Shown here: positions 19,430-28,278 of the stretch, in pieces
Layout: every line of letters begins with the position of its first letter
Position numbering within the stretch: position 1 is the first letter of the stretch
Assembly (NCBI GenBank): GCA_020249465.1
Contig: JADCFP010000029.1
Coordinates: forward strand, 1-64,000
Direction: 5' to 3'
Length of the DNA stretch: 64,000 nucleotides
Origin: Roseomonas sp.
GTDB lineage: Bacteria > Pseudomonadota > Alphaproteobacteria > Acetobacterales > Acetobacteraceae
The notes under the pieces: generated by a model
What the model was told of the DNA's origin: nothing
Seen by the model: only the letters and a program-made list of their open reading frames with translations
Database searches by the model: none
Position numbers and translations under genes: made by a program

Positions 19430-20637
19430 TGGCTGATCGCCCCCTGCCGCTGGATGGCGTGACCATTCTGGCGGTCGAGCAATATGGCGCCGGGCCTTTC
19501 GGTTCCATGCTGCTTGCCGATATGGGCGCTGAGGTCATCAAAATCGAAAACCCGGCCGAGGGTGGCGATGTTGGGCGTTCCGTCGGCCCCCATTTTTTCG
19601 GGCCGGGCGATAGCCATTTCCATCACGCCTTCAATCGGAACAAACGCAGCCTCGCGCTTAACCTGAAACACCCAGAAGGCATGGCGATTTTGCGCCAATT
19701 GGTGAGCCATGCGGATGCGGTTTTGGATAATCTGCGCGGTGATCAGCCGGACAAGCTTGGCCTGACCTATGATTCGTTGAAGGAAGTCAACCCGCGCATC
19801 GTCTGCGCGCATCTTTCCGCCTATGGCCGGCAGGGGTCGCGCAAATCCTGGCCTGGCTATGATTATCTGATGCAGGCGGAGGCGGGTTATCTTTCCCTGA
19901 CTGGCGAACCGGACGGCCCGCCCGCGCGCTTTGGCCTTTCGGTTGTGGATATGATGACCGGGCTGATGACATCCTTCGGCCTGGTTTCAGGCGTGGTCGG
20001 TGCGCGCGCGACGGGACGCGGCATGGATGTGGATGTCAGCCTGTTTGACACGGCGCTGCATAATCTTTCCTACCTTGCCACCTGGTATCTGAATGGCGGG
20101 CATGTGCAGGGGCGGGAACCGCGCGGTTCGCATCCATCGCTGACACCATCACAGCTTTATCGCACACACGACGGCTGGATTTTCCTGATGTGCAACAAGG
20201 AAAAATTCTGGCCGATCCTGGCGGACGCCTTGGGCCGCCCCGAATGGGCCGATGATCCGCGTTTCGCGAGCTTCAAGGCGCGCCTCGCCAATCGGGAATT
20301 GGTCACCCAACTACTGGATGAAGCGCTATCGCAAAAAACGACCGCCGAATGGCTGGCGCTGTTTGGCGGCCGCGTGCCGGCCGCGCCCGTTTTCGATGTG
20401 GCGCAGGCCTTGGACAATCCCTTCGCGCAGGAACAGCAGGCATTGGCGGATTTCGCGCGCCGCGAAGGTGGCGATCCGGTGCGCATGTTGACCGGACCGG
20501 TACGCGTTGCGGGTGCGCGCCCGCCTACCAACGCCGCACCCGCGCTTGGCGCCGATACTGCGGATATACTCACAAAACGCCTCGGCCTGGATGCCGGGGC
20601 CATCAAAAAACTCAGGGAAAAGGGGACGATCATATGA
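19429..20637 (+). CDS. CaiB/BaiF-family CoA-transferase
   Basis: EQYGAGPFGSMLLADMGAEVIKIENPAEGGDVGR...FNRNKRSLALNLKHPEG. Confidence 0.95.
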   Translation: MADRPLPLDGVTILAVEQYGAGPFGSMLLADMGAEVIKIENPAEGGDVGRSVGPHFFGPGDSHFHHAFNRNKRSLALNLKHPEGMAILRQLVSHADAVLDNLRGDQPDKLGLTYDSLKEVNPRIVCAHLSAYGRQGSRKSWPGYDYLMQAEAGYLSLTGEPDGPPARFGLSVVDMMTGLMTSFGLVSGVVGARATGRGMDVDVSLFDTALHNLSYLATWYLNGGHVQGREPRGSHPSLTPSQLYRTHDGWIFLMCNKEKFWPILADALGRPEWADDPRFASFKARLANRELVTQLLDEALSQKTTAEWLALFGGRVPAAPVFDVAQALDNPFAQEQQALADFARREGGDPVRMLTGPVRVAGARPPTNAAPALGADTADILTKRLGLDAGAIKKLREKGTII

Positions 20638-21626
20638 TGAAGCTGACGCGGCGCGATCTATTCGCGGCCTCTGCCTTGCTCGCCACGCCAGCGATTGGCC
20701 GCGCGCAGGTGGCCTATCCCAATCGGCCAGTACGCTTCGTGGTGCCATTCCCGCCCGGCAATATGTCCGATCTCATCAGCCGCCTGATGGTGGATGAAAT
20801 GGCCAATCGTGGTGGCGTGCAGATTGTGGTTGATAACCGCGCTGGCGCCACGGGTGCCATCGGCATTCAGGCGGTCAGCCGCAGCACGCCTGATGGCTAT
20901 ACGCTGCTGATGAGTTCCAATTCGCCGCTGGTCGTGAACCCCGCCGTCACGCGCAACCTGCCCTTTGATGTCACGAAGGATCTGGTGCCGATTGGTCTTG
21001 TCGGCTGGACAACGTTTTTGATTGTGGTGCCGCCGGATTTCCCGGCGAACACCCTTGCCGAAGCCATCGCGCTGTTCCGCGCCAATCCCAATCGCTACAT
21101 CGCCTGCAATCCGGGCGCGGGGACTTTCGGCAATCTGGTGACCGAACAAATCTTCCGTGCGGTCGGCATCAAGATGGAACAGGTGCCCTATCGCGGCAGC
21201 GCCCAGGCGCTGCTGGACATGCAACAGGGCCGCGTGCATTTCATGGTGGATGCCATGACCAGTGCCTTGCCGCAGGTGCAAGGCAAGGCGGTCAAGGCGC
21301 TCGCTGTTCTGGCCAATCGCCGCTCACCCTTGGCGCCGGAAATCCCCACACTGGCGGAATCCGGCATGCCGGAATTGGCCCCGCTTGAATCTATGGCCTG
21401 GAGCGGACTTCTCGGCCCCGTCGGCACACCGCCTGATGTGATCAGCTTCTGGAACCGCGCCATTACCGCCATGCAGAATGATGCCGCGCTGGTGCGGCGC
21501 TTTGCATCCATCAATGTGGAAATGGCACCACCTTCGCCACCGGAGAAGCTCGGTGACATGGTGCGCACCGAACTCGCGCGCTGGACCCGCGTGGCGCAGG
21601 AAGCGAATATCACCGTGGGCGGGTGA
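20634..21626 (+). CDS. Bug/TctC-family substrate-binding protein
   Basis: MMKLTRRDLFAASALLATPAIGRAQVAYPNRPVRFVVPFPPGNMSDLISRL; ATGA overlap with the CoA-transferase. Confidence 0.92.
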   Translation: MMKLTRRDLFAASALLATPAIGRAQVAYPNRPVRFVVPFPPGNMSDLISRLMVDEMANRGGVQIVVDNRAGATGAIGIQAVSRSTPDGYTLLMSSNSPLVVNPAVTRNLPFDVTKDLVPIGLVGWTTFLIVVPPDFPANTLAEAIALFRANPNRYIACNPGAGTFGNLVTEQIFRAVGIKMEQVPYRGSAQALLDMQQGRVHFMVDAMTSALPQVQGKAVKALAVLANRRSPLAPEIPTLAESGMPELAPLESMAWSGLLGPVGTPPDVISFWNRAITAMQNDAALVRRFASINVEMAPPSPPEKLGDMVRTELARWTRVAQEANITVGG

Positions 21627-21641
21627 ACCGGCTTCTGCGCA

Positions 21642-22019
21642 TCAATTCAGGAAGGGATTGCCCCCGCGCGGGCCGCGTGCGCGTGGCCCGTAATGGCGCG
21701 CCAGATAATCCACAATGGTATCGCGGAATTCGCCTTCCAGCGGATTCATGCCGTGCTTTTCCGCCATCCAATCCATCAACTCATCCCAGCGTTCGCGCGT
21801 AAAGGCGCTGCGGCGGATGAGCGCGGTGTTGTGGCAGGCGGTGCAATAGCCGAATACTTCTGAACGGCCTTCTCCTTCCGCCAGGACGGTTTCCTCTTCC
21901 TGCTGTTCCGCCAGGGCGGCGGCAGCTTCTGTCTGGCGCTGCGCCAGATCAGGCGTCTGCGCGATGGTGGCCGATGCAAACAATAGCACCGCCACCGCCG
22001 CATATTGCAGCAAGCGCAT
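21642..22019 (-). CDS. sorB: c-type cytochrome subunit of sulfite dehydrogenase (SorB-like)
   Basis: Signal peptide; single CTACH heme motif (VFGYCTACHNTALIRRSAFTRERWDELMDWM); next to sorA-like gene. Confidence 0.7.
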   Translation of the reverse strand: MRLLQYAAVAVLLFASATIAQTPDLAQRQTEAAAALAEQQEEETVLAEGEGRSEVFGYCTACHNTALIRRSAFTRERWDELMDWMAEKHGMNPLEGEFRDTIVDYLARHYGPRARGPRGGNPFLN

Positions 22020-22027
22020 GGGCTATT

Positions 22028-23332
22028 TCAGCCGATCAGAATGGCAACACGGCTGATCGGATTGGCCGCATAGCCTTGCGGATTCCAATTGGCCGCGACA
22101 TGCGGCTGCATGCGGCCATTGCTGTCCGTCGCGCGATACCAGATTTCAAAATAGCCATCGCTCGGCAGCGCGATGCGGCCCTGCCAACGCTGCCAGGCAT
22201 GGCGATTGGGTGGGGGCGCCACCTGCATCGCCTGCCAGCTTTGCCCGAAATCGGTTGAGACATGCACATCCCGCACGCTCAAATCGCCGGCCCAGGCATG
22301 GCCGCGAATATCCAGGCTGCGCGTGCCGGCAGGCAGGCGCGTGCCATGGGCATGGCTGCTGAGGACGGAGCGCACCGGCATGCTCTCCATCTCCACGAAA
22401 TCCGCGCCGTTGTTGCGGCTGCCCGGCACAATGGGCGTCACGGGGATGCGATAGGATGTGCCGCCCATGCCGCGCCCGGTATGGGGCGTGTTGCGCAATT
22501 CAAGCCGGGTGAACCATTTCTGGCTGAGTGATCCCGGCCAGCCCGGCACAATCAGGCGCGCCGGTGCGCCATGGATTTGCGGAATGGCCGCGCCATTCAT
22601 GCGAAAGCAGATCAGCGTATCCTCATCCAGCGCTTTTTCAATCCGCATGCCGCGACTGATCGCCGGGCCTTGCGCGGAAAGATGCGTATCGGCGCCATGC
22701 TGACCCGTAAATTTGGCGCCTTCCTTCACACCGGCGGCGCGCAGCACATCGCGCAGCCTGACGCCGGTCCATTCCGCATTAGAAATGGCGCCATTGCCCC
22801 ATTGATTGCCCGCCGCTTGCGGGGAGAAGGCTGAACGCCCATTGCCACCGCATTCCATTTGCAGCCGGCGCGTCACCACTTCAAAGCGCTGTTCAAGCTC
22901 GGCGATGGAAAGCTCAAGCGGGGTATTCACTTCCCCGTCAATGCGGATTTTCCAGGCGCGCGGATCGGCCACCGGGTCTGGCGTATTGCCATTGTTCCGA
23001 ATGAAGAATTTATCGGCGGGGGTGATCGGGTCATCCAGCAGATGCTCGGGCGTTTCGGCGCAAAGTGGGCGTTCGCCCTGCATGATCAGCGGCGCCTTGC
23101 CTTCCATTTGTAGGAATTGCGGCTGATTGCCGCCCTGCGCCAAGGCGGCCGGCACCAGCCCACCTGGCATATGGCGCGCAAAGGGAATGGCGGCACCCAG
23201 GGCTGTGCCCATGGCAGCAAGTGCGGCGCCTTGCAGTGCCCCGCGCCGTCCCCAGACCAGCGCATCGGCGCGTTCCGGGTCATCACGATAGAGTTCCTGG
23301 AATGAACGTTCCGGCAGCTTTTTATTGGCCAT
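22028..23332 (-). CDS. sorA: Molybdopterin-dependent sulfite:cytochrome c oxidoreductase catalytic subunit (SorA-like)
   Basis: KFFIRNNGNTPDPVADPRAWKIRIDGEV...RRLQMECGGNGRSAF...HGAPARLIVPGWPGSLSQKWF; start at MANKKLPERS. Confidence 0.8.
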   Translation of the reverse strand: MANKKLPERSFQELYRDDPERADALVWGRRGALQGAALAAMGTALGAAIPFARHMPGGLVPAALAQGGNQPQFLQMEGKAPLIMQGERPLCAETPEHLLDDPITPADKFFIRNNGNTPDPVADPRAWKIRIDGEVNTPLELSIAELEQRFEVVTRRLQMECGGNGRSAFSPQAAGNQWGNGAISNAEWTGVRLRDVLRAAGVKEGAKFTGQHGADTHLSAQGPAISRGMRIEKALDEDTLICFRMNGAAIPQIHGAPARLIVPGWPGSLSQKWFTRLELRNTPHTGRGMGGTSYRIPVTPIVPGSRNNGADFVEMESMPVRSVLSSHAHGTRLPAGTRSLDIRGHAWAGDLSVRDVHVSTDFGQSWQAMQVAPPPNRHAWQRWQGRIALPSDGYFEIWYRATDSNGRMQPHVAANWNPQGYAANPISRVAILIG

Positions 23333-23465
23333 GGCTGTGCCTCCTTCATGTCTTGCTTGATCCTTTTTCTGCCCTATCCGACCGGGCGATTGCAAGCGAA
23401 AGCGCTGGCCCCCTTTTCGCCGCGCCCCAAAGCCTGCAAGCTGACACCACAATAGGAGAAAACCC

Positions 23466-24413
23466 ATGCAAAAGATCGAATTGGGCCGTTCTGGCATTTT
23501 CGTCCCGCCCGTGATTTTCGGCTGTAATGTCTTCGGCTGGACCTTGGATAAGGCGCAATCCTTCCGGATTTTGGATGAGCTGGTAGAACGCGGTCTCAAT
23601 GCGCTCGATACCGCGGATGTCTATGCCTACTGGGTCCCCGGCAATAAGGGCGGCGAGTCCGAGACGATCATGGGCGAATGGCTGAAGGCGCGCGGGCGCC
23701 GACATGATGTACTGATCCTGTCCAAGGCGGGCATGGAAATGCCCGGCATCGGCAAGGGGCTTTCGCCTTCTTACTTGGCCAGCGCGATTGAAGCTTCGCT
23801 CAAGCGTCTTGGGACAGATGTGATTGATCTCTATCAGTCCCACCGCGACGATGAATCAGTGCCGCAGGAAGAAACGCTCGCGGCCTTCGACAAGATGATC
23901 AAGGCGGGCAAGGTGCGCGCGATTGGCGCTTCCAATTTCTCTGCCGCGCGTTTCAAGGAAGCGCTCGATATCAGCACCAAGCACGGTCTGCCGCGCTATC
24001 AGACCATGCAGCCACATTACAATCTGCTGGAACGCGGCATTGAAGCGGATATGCTGCCGCTCTGCGCCGCCGAAGGTGTGGGCGTGATTCCGTATTATTC
24101 GCTCGCATCGGGCTTTCTCTCCGGCAAGTATCGGTCTGAGGCCGACCTTGGCAAAAGCCCACGCGGGGCGCGGGGGGCGGGGAAATACCTGAACGACAAG
24201 GGGCTGAAGGTGCTAGCCGCCTTGGACAAGGTGGCAGCGCGGATGGGCGCCACGCCGGCGCAGGTGGCGCTTGCCTGGTTCAAGGGGCGCCCAGGGCTTG
24301 CCGCGCCGATTGCGAGTGCCACGACCTCAGCGCAGGTCGCGGATCTCGTGAAGGCTGCCACGCTGACTTTGGATGCGGCAGCGGTCGCGGAATTGGATGC
24401 CGCCAGCGCGTGA
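23466..24413 (+). CDS. Aldo/keto reductase
   Basis: LDTADVYAYWVPGNKGGESETIMGEWLK...IDLYQSHRDD...GKVRAIGASNFSAARFKEAL. Confidence 0.93.
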   Translation: MQKIELGRSGIFVPPVIFGCNVFGWTLDKAQSFRILDELVERGLNALDTADVYAYWVPGNKGGESETIMGEWLKARGRRHDVLILSKAGMEMPGIGKGLSPSYLASAIEASLKRLGTDVIDLYQSHRDDESVPQEETLAAFDKMIKAGKVRAIGASNFSAARFKEALDISTKHGLPRYQTMQPHYNLLERGIEADMLPLCAAEGVGVIPYYSLASGFLSGKYRSEADLGKSPRGARGAGKYLNDKGLKVLAALDKVAARMGATPAQVALAWFKGRPGLAAPIASATTSAQVADLVKAATLTLDAAAVAELDAASA

Positions 24414-24709
24414 TGCTTCGGCGGCTGAAGAGCGTCTGCCTCGGTGCTCCCGCCAGGCGTTTTTGGTTTTAGATCGTGATTCTTACTGAACGGCACCTCG
24501 CCATGCTGCCGATTGCCATTCGCGTGTCATCCTTGTTGTCTGTTTCTCCGCTTTTTCTATGCGGTTTTGTCCCGATGGTAATATGCTTCAAATACCGCGA
24601 CGAAGCGAAAGGGCTCGGTCCTGGGGACGGGCAAGCGCCGTGATGAGGGTTCGAACCGGTTGGTTAAAACCGCGTATGGATAGGCTTTACGGCCAGCGTC
24701 TGAATCGCA

Positions 24710-24958
24710 CTAACGCAAATAAGGCTCCACCGTCCCGGTCAGCTTCATGGTCAGTGGCTTGCCGCGCCGATCGGTGGCCTTGCCAAGGCTCACCCTGATC
24801 CAGCCTTCCGAGACGCAATACTCCTCAACATTCGTCTTCTCCTGACCCTTGAAGCGAATGCCAACGCCACGGCTCAGCAGCGCCTCATCATAAAAGGGGC
24901 TGCTGGGGTCGTTGGATAGCCGGTCCGGCAGGCTTGGGGTGTCTTCGGTCATGGTCAT
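24710..24958 (-). CDS. DUF3297-family protein
   Basis: DRLSNDPSSPFYDEALLSRGVGIRFKGQEKTNVEEYCVSEGWIRVSLGKATDRRGKPLTMKLTGTVEPYLR. Confidence 0.75.
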   Translation of the reverse strand: MTMTEDTPSLPDRLSNDPSSPFYDEALLSRGVGIRFKGQEKTNVEEYCVSEGWIRVSLGKATDRRGKPLTMKLTGTVEPYLR

Positions 24959-25225
24959 CTCCGGCGCGACTTCTGCCCGAGAGCCACAGCGAAGGCAATT
25001 CCGCGCAATTGACCGGGCTGCGGGAAGAAGGGCAGCCAGAGCAGCCGAGTATCCGAGCGTCACGCTTGGCTTGGCTGCAATGAAAACTGCCAGATCTACG
25101 GTTGGGGCGCTGTTTCCCCAAAAGCATGAGTTTGCGCTGACCGCCTTTTATCGAAGCGCGAAAGCCCAGCCGTTGCAATGCAAAAACGCTCGGCCTGTCG
25201 AACTCTGCCAGCACAGAGGGGGGGA

Positions 25226-25300
25226 TGGTGGGCGCGACAGGGATTGAACCTGTGACCCTTCGCGTGTGAAGCGAATGCTCTACCGCTGAGCTACGCGCCC
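25226..25300 (-). tRNA. tRNA-Val (anticodon CAC)
   Basis: Reverse complement GGGCGCGTAGCTCAGCGGTAGAGCATTCGCTTCACACGCGAAGGGTCACAGGTTCAATCCCTGTCGCGCCCACCA; anticodon loop TTCACAC on stem TTCGC/GCGAA. Confidence 0.95.
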
Positions 25301-25435
25301 GACCTGCCGCTGCTTTAGGGGCGGAGCGCCCGCCCCGTCAAGCAGGACCGTGAGCGCCGTCTGTTTCTGGCCCTACGGCAACCTTATATTATGATCTGAT
25401 CCGTATTTTCTTGGGAAATCTCTGAGATCCAAGAA

Positions 25436-26215
25436 ATGAATGTCGTATTAAGAGAAAATATCACGGATTTTTTGCCGGAGAAGCCAATTTTATGCTTTCT
25501 TCATCTTCCAAGAACCGGCGGCAGTACTATCAACCGCATGTTGAAATACATCTTCGGTGATCGCGCCATATTTCATGCCGATCTGCTCGCAGCGCATGGC
25601 GGGGAGGGAGGGCTGGCCGCCGCCCTCGCGCAGGGTGAGCGGATGGACCAGGGGGCAGCGCTGATCACTGGGCATTTTGGCGTCGCGCATCCGCTGGTGT
25701 TGCATACGCCCCGGCCAGTGGCCTTTGCGGCGGTTATGCGCCATCCGGTTGAACGCATCGTCTCCCTTTATGATTATATTCGCGGCACGCCGGACCATCC
25801 GGAACATACGACGCTTCGCACGCTAACCCTCTGTCAGGCTTTGGATGCGGTGCCGGAATTCGCCGTGCATTGCCGGGATGCGCAGTTGCGAACCCTATTC
25901 AACGCCACAGATCAGGCGGGCATTATCGCGGCGCTTCGGCGCTACCCCTATCTTCTGGCCCGGATGGAGGCGCTGGATGTGTTTGCCGACCGGCTGCTTG
26001 GGGCCTTCGGCCAAAGGCTTTGTGGGGCCTTGCCGCGCTCCAATGAAAGGCCAGTGCTGGCGGGGGTGGCGCCGGCGGTTTCTCAACCCGATTACGCTGC
26101 GGCATTGGCACGGCTAGCCGCCGATAATCGGGCAGAGCTCGCCTTCTATGCGCGCCTGCCAAAGATTTTCAGCAGTGTGCCCAAAGCGGCCCAGCTTGGC
26201 ATGCGCGCCGCGTGA
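25436..26215 (+). CDS. Sulfotransferase-family protein
   Basis: ILCFLHLPRTGGSTINRML (PAPS 5'-loop-like) and VMRHPVERIVSLYDYIRGTP (3'-binding-like) motifs. Confidence 0.75.
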   Translation: MNVVLRENITDFLPEKPILCFLHLPRTGGSTINRMLKYIFGDRAIFHADLLAAHGGEGGLAAALAQGERMDQGAALITGHFGVAHPLVLHTPRPVAFAAVMRHPVERIVSLYDYIRGTPDHPEHTTLRTLTLCQALDAVPEFAVHCRDAQLRTLFNATDQAGIIAALRRYPYLLARMEALDVFADRLLGAFGQRLCGALPRSNERPVLAGVAPAVSQPDYAAALARLAADNRAELAFYARLPKIFSSVPKAAQLGMRAA

Positions 26216-26257
26216 AAGGATTTTCCTTCCTGTCCCAGCCCGGCTAGACTGGGCGAC

Positions 26258-27025
26258 ATGCGTTTCCTGCCGAAATCCCTTCTTGCTCTGGCGCTGATGC
26301 TGGCCAACGCCGAACTACACCCGGCAGGCGCAGCCGAGGCAGTCTATCAGGTCACGCAAACCGGCATCCCGGTGGTGGAAATTACCGCGCAATTCGAAAC
26401 GCGCCCTGATGGCTATTGGATGCGGTCAGTCAGTCGTGCCGTCGGCATTGGTCGGTTTTTCGCCGCGCATGAAATCCGATCCGAAGTGGAAGGCGCCTGG
26501 CGTGCGGAAGGTGTGGCGCCGCAGCGCTATCAGGCCGAGGGCAATTGGCGCGGCGATGCAAGGCGCACTGTGCTGCTTTACAGGGAAGGCATGCCCCAGC
26601 CGCTGGAATTGGAACCGCCAGAAGGCGCCACTAATGAACCCGTGCCCCTGCCAGCGCGGCGCGGCGCGATTGATATGCTTTCCGCCTTTGCGCTGATGTC
26701 GCGCACCGTCACGCAAACCGGGCGCTGCGATGTTACCGGTCCCATTTTTGATGGCCGCCGGCGGCTGGATTGGCAATCGCGCACGCTGGGCACAGCCCGC
26801 ATCACCCATGCGGGGCAGGAGTTTGAATCGCTCCAATGCGGGCTGGAAAGCCGCCTGATTGCCGGGGTGCGCCATGGCGATGACCGCGCCCGCGCGACGC
26901 AACCGCGCCCGGCCATGGCTTGGCTTGCCAAGGTGGATCCGCGCCTGCCGCCTATCCCGATCCGGGTGGAATTCCCGAGTACGATTTTCGGCACCATGCG
27001 CATGGAATTGCAGCGGATAAGATAA
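26258..27025 (+). CDS. DUF3108-like secreted protein
   Basis: Signal peptide; VYQVTQTGIPVVEITAQFETRPDGYWMRSVSRAVGIGRFFAAHEIRSE. Confidence 0.65.
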   Translation: MRFLPKSLLALALMLANAELHPAGAAEAVYQVTQTGIPVVEITAQFETRPDGYWMRSVSRAVGIGRFFAAHEIRSEVEGAWRAEGVAPQRYQAEGNWRGDARRTVLLYREGMPQPLELEPPEGATNEPVPLPARRGAIDMLSAFALMSRTVTQTGRCDVTGPIFDGRRRLDWQSRTLGTARITHAGQEFESLQCGLESRLIAGVRHGDDRARATQPRPAMAWLAKVDPRLPPIPIRVEFPSTIFGTMRMELQRIR

Positions 27026-27029
27026 GGCG

Positions 27030-27677
27030 TCAGCCCAATAGGCTGCGCAGCCCCGAGACATCCGGCGCGATGGGCGCACTGCCTGCCATGCTTTGCGGGC
27101 CATAGCCCCAGCCGGCGAAAATCGCGCGCACGCCAGCGCCGCGCGCGGCCAGCATGTCATTGGCGTGATCACCAATCATCACGGCCTGTTCAGGCGCTGC
27201 ACCCGCCGCAGCGAGCGTCGCGCGCAAATGCCCTGGATCCGGTTTGCGCATAGGGAAGCTATCGCCCCCGCCAAGCGCGCTGAAATGGCGATCAAGCCCA
27301 AGGCCCGAGAGCAAGACCCGCGCCGCCGCTTCCGGCTTATTGGTGCAAACCGCAAGCCGCCAACCAGCATCGGCCAAGGCGCTCAGCAATTCAGGGATGC
27401 CATCAAAGGGCTGGGTCAGTGCGGCTGCATTGGCTTCGTAATCAGCCATGAAATGGTCGAAGCTTTCTTCATCGAGCGCAATGCCGCGCGCGGTGCAGGC
27501 GCGTTCCAGCAACACGCGCACGCCATCGCCGATCATGCCGACAACCTCGGCCCGCGCGAAGCCGGGCAGGCGGCGGCGCGCCATCAGCCGATCCAGCGCG
27601 GCATGGATATCGGGCGCGCTGTCCACCAGTGTGCCATCCAGATCAAAAACAGCGCAACGCTGTGCGGGATCAGGCAT
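27030..27677 (-). CDS. gph: Phosphoglycolate phosphatase-like HAD hydrolase
   Basis: CAVFDLDGTLVDSAPDIHAALDRLM...MIGDHANDMLAARGAGVRAIFAGWGYG. Confidence 0.85.
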   Translation of the reverse strand: MPDPAQRCAVFDLDGTLVDSAPDIHAALDRLMARRRLPGFARAEVVGMIGDGVRVLLERACTARGIALDEESFDHFMADYEANAAALTQPFDGIPELLSALADAGWRLAVCTNKPEAAARVLLSGLGLDRHFSALGGGDSFPMRKPDPGHLRATLAAAGAAPEQAVMIGDHANDMLAARGAGVRAIFAGWGYGPQSMAGSAPIAPDVSGLRSLLG

Positions 27678-28167
27678 CGGAAGGCGGCACCCAGGGGATG
27701 CGCGCAATGTCGATCCCTTCTTCGCGCAGAGCCTCAGCCTCATCTTCGCTCGCTTCGCCGAAAATGCCCCGGGCTTCGGCTTCGCCGTGGTGGATCTTGC
27801 GCGCTTCCTCGGCGAAATCGGCGCCGACGTAATCGCAATTCTTTTCGATCTCGGTGCGCATATGGCGCAGCATGGCGCGCAGTTCCGACGGCATGGCAGC
27901 CAGCGCCGCGGCGGGCAGAGCAGGGGGCGCGGGCGGCGGTGCCGGCGTTTCAACAACCGGCGCTGGTAGCGCTTCGGCCTTGGCATTGCGCGCCGGGCGG
28001 CCCTTTTTCGGAATAGCCGGCGCCATCAGGCGTTTCGCCACCTTGGTCGGGCCGCAATGCGGGCATTCCACAAGCCCAACCGCCGCCAGCTTGTCGAAAG
28101 CCGCGCTATCCTTGAACCAGCCATCGAATTCATGCGCCTGATCGCAGCGCAATTCGTAGCGGATCAT
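27670..28167 (-). CDS. DUF1178-family protein
   Basis: MIRYELRCDQAHEFDGWFKDSAAFDKLAAVGLVECPHCGPTKVAKRLMAPAIPKKG. Confidence 0.85.
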   Translation of the reverse strand: MIRYELRCDQAHEFDGWFKDSAAFDKLAAVGLVECPHCGPTKVAKRLMAPAIPKKGRPARNAKAEALPAPVVETPAPPPAPPALPAAALAAMPSELRAMLRHMRTEIEKNCDYVGADFAEEARKIHHGEAEARGIFGEASEDEAEALREEGIDIARIPWVPPSDA

Positions 28168-28278
28168 CCTCTGATCACCCTGTCGTCACATGCACTTGTC
28201 ATCACGCCGTAATTTGGCACTCCCGGACGCTGAGTGCCAGGGGGCAGGGTAAAATTACCGGCTTGTCTGCCCCGGGCC

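Noticed and set aside
24640-24720. gggttcgaaccggttgg, possible second tRNA T-arm
   Set aside because: No matching acceptor, D-arm or anticodon stem around it.
27678-27986. N-terminal extension of the Gph ORF (MPRPKRYQRRLLKRRHRRPRPLL...)
   Set aside because: Arg/Pro-rich out-of-frame reading of the DUF1178 gene; the HAD motif starts after the ATG at 27677.
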